From an uncultured Clostridia bacterium (GTDB lineage Bacteria; Bacillota; Clostridia; TANB77; CAG-508), in assembly GCA_947625835.1 (NCBI GenBank), contig CANQPY010000011.1:1-42560 (forward strand): DNA of 42,560 nt, given 5' to 3'. Under the pieces are notes generated by a model. That model did no database searches. It had not been told where the DNA came from and saw only the letters and a list, made by a program, of their open reading frames with translations. The stretch's first letter is position 1. Each line of letters starts with the position of its first letter. Below are positions 36,666 through 42,560 of the stretch, piece after piece. The position numbers and the translations under genes are program-made.

Positions 36666-37022
36666 TTAATTCACCTCATCATATTTACCAAATTCATGTA
36701 CCGATAAACAAACTGACTTTTCTGTATTTTCTATTCTAATTTTAATGTACAATTTAGTGTCTTCGAATATAGGATCAAATTTAAATATCCACCCCTGATA
36801 TTGCGGATCTCTGTCTTTTTCTGGACCTGAAAAGCAATCATCTACTGAAAGACCTCTTATAATGTCTTTAATGTCTTCATCATTTAAACCATATTCTCTC
36901 ATGAACTCTATATTCTTTGGCCTTCTTCTTATTATAAACTTATCACCATTATTGTCACTATCTACAATTTTTTTGATTTTGAGTAAATATTGACTTTGTA
37001 TTTTACCTCCTATGGTATTCAT
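36666..37022 (-). CDS. MqsR-like toxin
   Basis: 118 residues. MREYGLNDEDIKDIIRGLSV followed by DDCFSGPEKDRDPQYQGWIF and KFDPIFEDTKLYIKIRIE match the small BECR-fold toxin seen beside MqsA/Panacea antitoxins; it would act as an mRNA interferase. AGGGGATGGCATAGA precedes the ATG. Toxin first, antitoxin second, as in mqsRA. Confidence 0.8.
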   Translation of the reverse strand: MNTIGGKIQSQYLLKIKKIVDSDNNGDKFIIRRRPKNIEFMREYGLNDEDIKDIIRGLSVDDCFSGPEKDRDPQYQGWIFKFDPIFEDTKLYIKIRIENTEKSVCLSVHEFGKYDEVN

Positions 37023-37069
37023 TCTATGCCATCCCCTTTATCAATGTGCCACTTTTTGATGGCAATTAT

Positions 37070-37098
37070 ATTGTAGCATGAATATTATAGTAAGTCAA
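37070..37098 (-). promoter_or_regulatory. Promoter of the MqsR/Panacea operon
   Basis: TTGACT, 17-base spacer, TACAAT. Downstream GCCATC ... GATGGC forms an inverted repeat between the -10 and the ATG, a plausible antitoxin operator. Confidence 0.72.
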
Positions 37099-37244
37099 TA
37101 ACTAGAACTATTATTTTTATTTTTTCTGTAATTTTATTATTTATTCATTGTTATAATACAAATTTTTATTTATAAAATTATAAAGTGCAATTTTTGCACT
37201 TTAAATTACACTTAAAAATATATTCTATAATTCATTATCAAACT

Positions 37245-37607
37245 TTATATAGGAGCATAAAATTCAAATACCTCTGTCTTTAAGTTAAAATATAGGTTTT
37301 TAAATGCTTTATCATCGCCTTCGAAGAATGATGGAGCTTCACCTTTAATTAGTCCATATAAAGTTGTTATTCTTTGTTGGCCATCTAGGATTAGTTTTAC
37401 AGATTTATTTGCTTGATCAATATTTCCTCTTGTATATGATTCATCTGCTTCAGTTGTCCAAATTAATATTCCACCTATTGGATAGCCTTTATATAAAGAA
37501 TTTGCCAATTTTTTTACTTGTTCTCTATTCCATACATATCCTCTTTGAAATTCTGGTAAAGCATATTGTTTTGCATCAATTTGTGCTAAAATATCAATAA
37601 TTTTCAT
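37245..37607 (-). pseudogene. DUF262 (GmrSD/ParB-like) gene, 3' truncated
   Basis: 120 residues of the N-terminal DUF262 domain: ALPEFQRGYVWNREQVKKLA, PIGGILIWTTE and the hallmark LDGQQRITTLYGLIKG. Family members are usually 500 residues or more with a DUF1524 HNH part. Here a stop falls after EVFEFYAPI and no homologous continuation appears in any frame before the toxin-antitoxin promoter. Likely cut when the MqsR/Panacea module arrived. It follows the restriction-type gene by nine bases. Confidence 0.75.
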
Positions 37608-37616
37608 TTTTAACTC

Positions 37617-40600
37617 CTATTCTTTAAATATTTTATCTAAATCTTCCTCAAGTGTTCCTGCTTGTGATGATGGTAGTGTATCAAATAATTTAAAATGTTT
37701 TGAGCTTATTTTTATATCTTTATTTTTACTAAATCCTAATATGTAATGAGTTGCTATCATATAAATAATTTCTGTCGGTGCACATCCATATACTTGATTT
37801 TCAAAAATATGTTTTAATCTTTCATCCTCGTTTGGATATAATTCAATTATTTTTTTACTACGATATAATCTTTTTACTATTTCTGTAATATATAATCCTG
37901 ATTTCATATATAAATCAATAAATGTAGCATTAGGATCATCAAAACAATTTGGATTTTCTTCTTCTAAGTAATCTACCATTTGCTTAACTACTTTTTTAGG
38001 TGTGTATATTTGATTTGTTCTTTGTGGTGGAATATAGTCAAATATATCTTCTTTAGCATCTTCTTCAAAGTAATCCGCAAGTTCATCCCTCTTTCTTAAA
38101 AATTCTTTTACAGAATCATTAAATACAATTGGTTCAAATAAATTTCCATCAAAATGTTTCATTTTATTTTCATTTTCTGGGTCAGGATACTCTCCTCCAT
38201 CTCTTAAAAATTTAAAGTCTTCTACTGTAATTCCTGTAACTTCTAGAAAAACTTCTGCTGGAATTATCTTATCAAAATTTTCAAGTGTTGTTTCGTCATT
38301 TCCATATCCCATAAGAAATGATGGTATTGTTCTAGAAAATCCTCTTAAATGATTTCTTACTTGTTCTTCTATTCCCTCTTTTTCTTTTCTTTTTATATCT
38401 TTTTCAGTTACTTCTACTGCAGTTTTTTCACCATTTTCTGTAATTGTATGAATTGCATTTAAAATATTTTTTTCAAACTCTTTGTTATTTTGTTTTTGTT
38501 TTTCATCATAATCAGAATTTATTTTTTCTATTTCATTGTATCGTTCTTCTTCTTCAGCAATTTCAAGTGCGTTTTCTCTATCTGCTTCAATAAGATTTCT
38601 ATTAATGTTATATTCTCCAAAATGCCTTTCTATTTCTCTATCTGCTTCTCTATTTATTGTTTTAGTTATTTCATTTTGTGCAGATTTTGACATATCATTT
38701 CCATAATTTTCTTTTGCAGTATTAACTATTTCATCTGTATTGGAATGTATTATTTCTTTTAATTGCTTTAATGTGTCTTCTTTTGAATTGTTATTTAATT
38801 CATTATTAGATATAACAGAATATATGCTTTCCTCCGTATCAGCATATATTTTTTCTCCAAATATTTCATTTGCTGTTCCAATTATATTGCCATCTGGAAT
38901 ATCAACTTCTCCATTATCGTTAATATTAAGCTCGTCCCTAGTTTTTTCATTAACTGATGTTGGTTCCTTAACTGGTTCAAGTTTATCAATAATATTCTTC
39001 ACCACTGATGGTGCTGAAAATATACCACTAATATTTTGAAATAAAAAGTTGCTCATAAAACCACGTTTTACTACCTCTTTTGCATGGATAGCTCTAGGTA
39101 TTGAAAGTACTTTCTCAGCATCTAGTTCAATCATCTCTCCATTTTCGTCTTCTCCATAAACTGGAAAGAAATTAAGTAACTCTTTTATATGTTTTTTTCT
39201 AGTTTCAGTATCGCCTCTACCATTAACTGTATCCTCACTTAGTCCGTTTGCAAATTGTTCAAATATATCTAGTGTTCTCGCTGGATCAAAATCGAAAACA
39301 TATGCATTTTCTTTTCTATATGGTTCTCCATCAATATTAAATAAACATGGATTTTGTGCTCTAAATGCTGCCTGCATATATAGTGCTGGACTTTGCATAT
39401 TAGATAGCATTATTACACCTGTCCATTCAGGAATTGTAATTCCTGTTGTCAATTGACCTACTGAAATAGTAATCGTTTTAGGATTATTTGCTATGGCTTT
39501 AACAACTTTATCATATGACTTTTTTATTGTTTTATCCATTGTTGTATCATTTATTTCTTCATCATTGTCATTTATTTCTCCATCTCCTGCTGCAAGAACT
39601 ATTTCATATTCCTTAAATAGCTCGTGGCTCTTTAATTTCTTTGCTAATGCTTTTGCACTCGAAACATACTTTAATATCCATAAAGTATGTTTTAGTTCAT
39701 TTCTTAATTCTTCTGTAGAAAAAGGAAATTTAGTCTGAGTTGTTAGAGCATCTAAAAATTTATCTACATCTTTATCATGTATAAAATTTCCACTCTCATT
39801 TGTCATAAAAAACTCATTTAAGTCAAATGCATAAGCCTCATTATCTCCATCATTATCAAAATCTTCTCCCTGAACTACTTTTTCGAGTACAATATCTGAC
39901 ATTTTATATGTTAATAGATTTAATTTAGGAAGATTCTCATATGGATTTTCATATTCACTTTCATTATTCCAATCTCTTTTTGCTTGTTGTTCATCTGCAT
40001 AAGTCCAATTACAAATAGCATCCCTCTCAAATTTATCATTAGCTAAAGCCTTAAATGGTGTACCTGATAAATGAAGTGTATACTTACGATGAATATGGTC
40101 AAATGCTACATCAGTTTTATATGTGTCAACTCCTTCATGAGCTTCATCTATAATTAGAATATCCCATTCAAGATTTGCTACTTCTTCTAGTTTGTCATAC
40201 TCTCCTCCAAAAAATTTTGAACCTTTTAAATCTTGTAAAGACACAAATTCTATACATCCTTTATGTTCTTTATCATTTACATGATTTAGATATTCTTCTC
40301 TCGACACAACATATTTTTTATTTTTTAAGCTATCTGTATTGCTAACAAAATAATAGCCTGATTTCGTTCCTAAAAATTTTTCATAATCTTGATACCATGA
40401 ATTTGCTATAGCAGGTCTATTAGTTACAATTAAAACTTTTTCGGCATTAAGTGCTTTACATAAATCATATGTTGTCAATGTCTTACCAAAACGTGGTTTA
40501 GCATTCCATAGAACTTCTGGACTCTTTTCCTTGTTTTTATCAAAGTAATTTAATGTATTTGTTACAAATTCACTTTGTTCTTTTCTTAAAATATAAGGCA

Positions 40601-41012
40601 TTGCCTCTGCTAAAGATTCCATTATTCCTCTATCAGCCTTAAATCTCCAAAATAATTTTTGTGATTTTTCTCCACTTATTTGAAACCACTCAGGGCAACC
40701 TTCATCATCAGGTTCTGGATCTTTTCTTTTTATATCGTTTTTTGTCAAATATATATGAAACTCTTTATCAGTAAATGTTTCTCCTGAACCGTCAGAAAAA
40801 CGTGCTTCCTCTGCCCATTCTTTATTATATTTAATATTAGCAGTTTTTGTTTGTTCCTTAATACGTGTATCTACATCTCTTTCTGTATATCCAATTTTAG
40901 TCCACCCTTCATGATAAATAACTCCAGGTGTTGTATAGGCATAACACATTGGTATAACTTTTTTAGTAGTTATTATGGAAACTAAATAAATAAAAACGTC
41001 GCAATTTTTCAT
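37617..41012 (-). CDS. GIY-YIG/T5orf172 - helicase - MTase-like restriction-type protein
   Basis: 1131 residues from ATG 41012; an ATG at 40949 is equally possible, and neither has a good ribosome site, so the N-terminus may be trimmed. Order: GIY-YIG-like nuclease (CYAYTTPGVIYHEGWTKIGY, TERDVDTRIKE), SF2 helicase with deviant Walker A AKPRFGKT and DEAH box IIDEAHEG, helicase C-domain (TGITIPEWTGVIML; QAAFRAQNP), a charged coiled-coil stretch (about 740-860) and a methylase N-part (YTPKKVVKQMVDYL; FIDLYMKSGLYITE). No NPPY catalytic motif follows, so methylation would need a separate protein that is not visible here. Likely a defence gene, possibly disabled. Confidence 0.82.
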   Translation of the reverse strand: MKNCDVFIYLVSIITTKKVIPMCYAYTTPGVIYHEGWTKIGYTERDVDTRIKEQTKTANIKYNKEWAEEARFSDGSGETFTDKEFHIYLTKNDIKRKDPEPDDEGCPEWFQISGEKSQKLFWRFKADRGIMESLAEAMPYILRKEQSEFVTNTLNYFDKNKEKSPEVLWNAKPRFGKTLTTYDLCKALNAEKVLIVTNRPAIANSWYQDYEKFLGTKSGYYFVSNTDSLKNKKYVVSREEYLNHVNDKEHKGCIEFVSLQDLKGSKFFGGEYDKLEEVANLEWDILIIDEAHEGVDTYKTDVAFDHIHRKYTLHLSGTPFKALANDKFERDAICNWTYADEQQAKRDWNNESEYENPYENLPKLNLLTYKMSDIVLEKVVQGEDFDNDGDNEAYAFDLNEFFMTNESGNFIHDKDVDKFLDALTTQTKFPFSTEELRNELKHTLWILKYVSSAKALAKKLKSHELFKEYEIVLAAGDGEINDNDEEINDTTMDKTIKKSYDKVVKAIANNPKTITISVGQLTTGITIPEWTGVIMLSNMQSPALYMQAAFRAQNPCLFNIDGEPYRKENAYVFDFDPARTLDIFEQFANGLSEDTVNGRGDTETRKKHIKELLNFFPVYGEDENGEMIELDAEKVLSIPRAIHAKEVVKRGFMSNFLFQNISGIFSAPSVVKNIIDKLEPVKEPTSVNEKTRDELNINDNGEVDIPDGNIIGTANEIFGEKIYADTEESIYSVISNNELNNNSKEDTLKQLKEIIHSNTDEIVNTAKENYGNDMSKSAQNEITKTINREADREIERHFGEYNINRNLIEADRENALEIAEEEERYNEIEKINSDYDEKQKQNNKEFEKNILNAIHTITENGEKTAVEVTEKDIKRKEKEGIEEQVRNHLRGFSRTIPSFLMGYGNDETTLENFDKIIPAEVFLEVTGITVEDFKFLRDGGEYPDPENENKMKHFDGNLFEPIVFNDSVKEFLRKRDELADYFEEDAKEDIFDYIPPQRTNQIYTPKKVVKQMVDYLEEENPNCFDDPNATFIDLYMKSGLYITEIVKRLYRSKKIIELYPNEDERLKHIFENQVYGCAPTEIIYMIATHYILGFSKNKDIKISSKHFKLFDTLPSSQAGTLEEDLDKIFKE

Positions 41013-41055
41013 GGCACTTTGTGCCGAGCGAAGCGACGGAATGGAGGTTATTATG

Positions 41056-41349
41056 ATGAATTTTAGAGAAGTAAACGATAATGATATTTTAAAAGAATGG
41101 TTAGAATATAGAGAGGAAACAGCTTTTTGTGAGTTGTCCTCTCAGGATAAAAAATATTGTATATGTTTTGATGAAATATCTGAAAAGATATTGAAAAATA
41201 TTCCTAATCAAAATAAGAAATTTGTTCAGAAACAACTAGACGAGCTTGATAAAAATTTTATGGATTATCTTATTTATTGGAATGAAAAATATTATAGGAA
41301 TGGATTTGTTGATGGTTCACAGATTGTTATGGGATGTTTTGAGGAATAG
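41056..41349 (+). CDS. Small helical protein, unknown function
   Basis: 97 residues from ATG 41056, eight bases after GGAGG; a second ATG directly upstream is possible. MNFREVNDNDILKEWLEYRE starts a helical, acidic protein ending IYWNEKYYRNGFVDGSQIVM. The YYRNGFVDG end is shared with DUF6809-like small clostridial proteins, a weak match from memory. It diverges from the restriction-type gene and is expressed towards a shared terminator. Confidence 0.6.
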   Translation: MNFREVNDNDILKEWLEYREETAFCELSSQDKKYCICFDEISEKILKNIPNQNKKFVQKQLDELDKNFMDYLIYWNEKYYRNGFVDGSQIVMGCFEE

Positions 41350-41351
41350 AT

Positions 41352-41380
41352 AAAAGAGAAGGTTCATTTCCTTCTCTTTT
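41352..41380. terminator. Bidirectional terminator
   Basis: Perfect 11-bp stem AAAAGAGAAGG with complement around TTCATTT, between convergent genes. Confidence 0.87.
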
Positions 41381-41386
41381 AAAAAT

Positions 41387-42211
41387 TTATATTACATATT
41401 CACAAATAAAATTTATGCTGTCTTCAAATCTTTTTTTAAATGACTTTAATTGATTCAACGAATATTTACTAGCATGTCCATGGGTACCATTACTTAGCTC
41501 ATTAATTAAACTCACTGTATTTTCAATATTTTCATTTGTAAATTCTACAATCAATGAATTATCTATTCCTTTTTTATGCATTGCATATTTTATTTTTTCT
41601 TTTCTAGTTGGTGTTCCATAGTTTGTTTTTTCACATTGTGGATTTTCAGAAACAACATCATTGTCTTTTATTCCATCATCTATTAAAACCTTTAATATTT
41701 CCCTAATACTTGTACAAAAATGTCTAGCGACTTCAGGATTATTTGGATTTAAAGAAAATAATGCGCCTTTCCATCTCTCATCAAGATCTGCCGAAATATT
41801 AATTAGTTTTGACGAAATATTTGATTTATCAATCTCTACATCGTAATTTTCGACTTCTTCATTATTTAATACAACATTGCTTAGTTCAAGGTTATTAGCA
41901 TTTTCATTTTCTATTGCATTAAATAAGTTTTCTTCAATATTTCCATTCTTATATAAATCGCTTACTTTCGTATATGTTTCATGAACTAGTTTAGTTGAAA
42001 TATAATAATGTGATTCTATTGAATAACTAGAATTTAGTCTATTAAGTTCTCTTTGTATTTTATTTCTATAGTTTCTAACATTAGAGTTATATTGTCTTAC
42101 AGCTCGGTTATAATTATTTACACTATTTTTAAGTTGTTGCTGAGCTCGTCTTGATTCTCTTTGTATCTTATTCATTTTGCTTTTAAATTGTGACATATTA
42201 AATTTTCCCAT
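41387..42211 (-). CDS. Candidate pPIWI-associating nuclease domain protein
   Basis: 274 residues from an ATG after GAAAGGAGAGTCAA. An N-terminal basic coiled coil (MNKIQRESRRAQQQLKNSVN) precedes a C-terminal domain with WKGALFSLNPNNPEVARHFC, then TSIREILKVLIDD and NYGTPTRKEKIKYAMHKKG. This looks like the predicted pPIWI-associating nuclease family, from memory. The conserved HFCTSxRE may be functional. Position between an HNH gene and a restriction-type gene supports a defence role, but nuclease activity is not shown. Confidence 0.6.
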   Translation of the reverse strand: MGKFNMSQFKSKMNKIQRESRRAQQQLKNSVNNYNRAVRQYNSNVRNYRNKIQRELNRLNSSYSIESHYYISTKLVHETYTKVSDLYKNGNIEENLFNAIENENANNLELSNVVLNNEEVENYDVEIDKSNISSKLINISADLDERWKGALFSLNPNNPEVARHFCTSIREILKVLIDDGIKDNDVVSENPQCEKTNYGTPTRKEKIKYAMHKKGIDNSLIVEFTNENIENTVSLINELSNGTHGHASKYSLNQLKSFKKRFEDSINFICEYVI

Positions 42212-42232
42212 TTGACTCTCCTTTCTAAGATG

Positions 42233-42514
42233 TTACTTTTTGTATGGGTATGTATCACTTTTCTTTCTATTTTCTTCCCATTGAACAGCCTGTAAATTTC
42301 TTGAAGAATCTGTTCCACCTTTTGATACTGGATGTCTATGATCCACTTCCCAACCCATATCGCTTTGTTTTCCATAAGATGATTTATACATTACATTTCC
42401 ATAATCATCTTTTCTATATACATCTGGATTTTTTCCTTTCATTTTATGAGCATTGTTCCATGCTTCTTCAATTTGTTTATCTGTGTCGAGTAAGCAATTT
42501 CCATTCTTTTCCAT
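42233..42514 (-). CDS. Small HNH endonuclease
   Basis: 93 residues. HNH core MGWEVDHRHPVSKGGTDSSR followed by NLQAVQWEENRKKSD gives the H-N-H pattern (HxHP...N...N). The ribosome site is GGAGATAATG. Probably translated with the next gene 22 bases downstream. Such short HNH proteins occur in defence and phage-packaging settings; this context favours defence. Confidence 0.85.
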   Translation of the reverse strand: MEKNGNCLLDTDKQIEEAWNNAHKMKGKNPDVYRKDDYGNVMYKSSYGKQSDMGWEVDHRHPVSKGGTDSSRNLQAVQWEENRKKSDTYPYKK

Positions 42515-42560
42515 TTATACATTATCTCCTTTTCTCATTTTATAGTGAGGTGTATATATA

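Overview
The window is very AT-rich chromosomal DNA from a Bacillota lineage, most likely an uncultured gut-type Clostridia. The support is AddB, RNase III, YraN-DprA-ComM, a DUF6514-like protein, AAGGAGG-type ribosome binding sites, UGA used as a stop (end of gltA) and Arg written mostly as AGA. Placement below class level is not possible from sequence alone.

The outstanding observation is genome-wide in style. Eleven otherwise ordinary genes look broken, and every break is the same: one extra C in front of a glycine codon, so that an in-frame CGG is met and the protein continues only if reading moves +1 (CGGN read as GGN, Gly). I count 18 such sites (16 CGGA, 2 CGGT): metallopeptidase-like gene 1, gltA 2, uracil-DNA glycosylase 3, addB 1, DUF2207 protein 3, yitT 1, radical SAM protein 1, topA 1, a DUF21-like membrane protein 1, dprA 1, comM 3. 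After the shift each reading frame closes exactly to the next site or to the natural stop, and family motifs are restored, including the Walker A of ComM, motif 1 of the glycosylase, the RecB-type nuclease site of AddB and the zinc ribbons of TopA. I found no in-frame CGG used as an ordinary arginine codon in any gene I accept. CGG therefore appears emptied as a triplet, and CGGN appears to act as a four-base glycine codon or an obligatory +1 shift signal. I know of no description of this in bacteria.

Layout. 1-394: start of a coiled-coil repeat protein. 667-1768: HExxH protein. 1885-13680 (minus): gltA, udg4, pgeF, addB, DUF2207 protein, ogg, yitT, Elp3-like radical SAM, rnc. 13858-16879 (plus): SH3/glucosaminidase, secreted protein, aquaporin. 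16949-19045 (minus): L,D-transpeptidase fused to a pilin-like membrane segment. 19181-20720: RelBE-type toxin-antitoxin pair, a dead Sel1 gene, and a candidate type I toxin/antisense RNA pair between 500-bp-spaced direct repeats. 20771-20988 (minus): tRNA-Gly and tRNA-Cys with a terminator. 21142-27293 (minus): topA, DUF6514, DUF975, dinB, SDR, DUF21-like. 27372-28003 (minus): a roughly 630-nt structured RNA with its own promoter. 28139-33678 (minus): tmk, yraN, dprA, mgtE, comM. 33692-35486: MITE and two transposase remnants.

35648-42514 is an accessory island: MqsR/Panacea toxin-antitoxin, truncated DUF262, a GIY-YIG/helicase restriction-type protein, a candidate pPIWI-associated nuclease and an HNH protein. 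The island has no CGG sites, which fits more recent arrival. DNA uptake, recombination and repair functions (ComM, DprA, AddB, UDG, TopA) depend on the recoding for full-length product.
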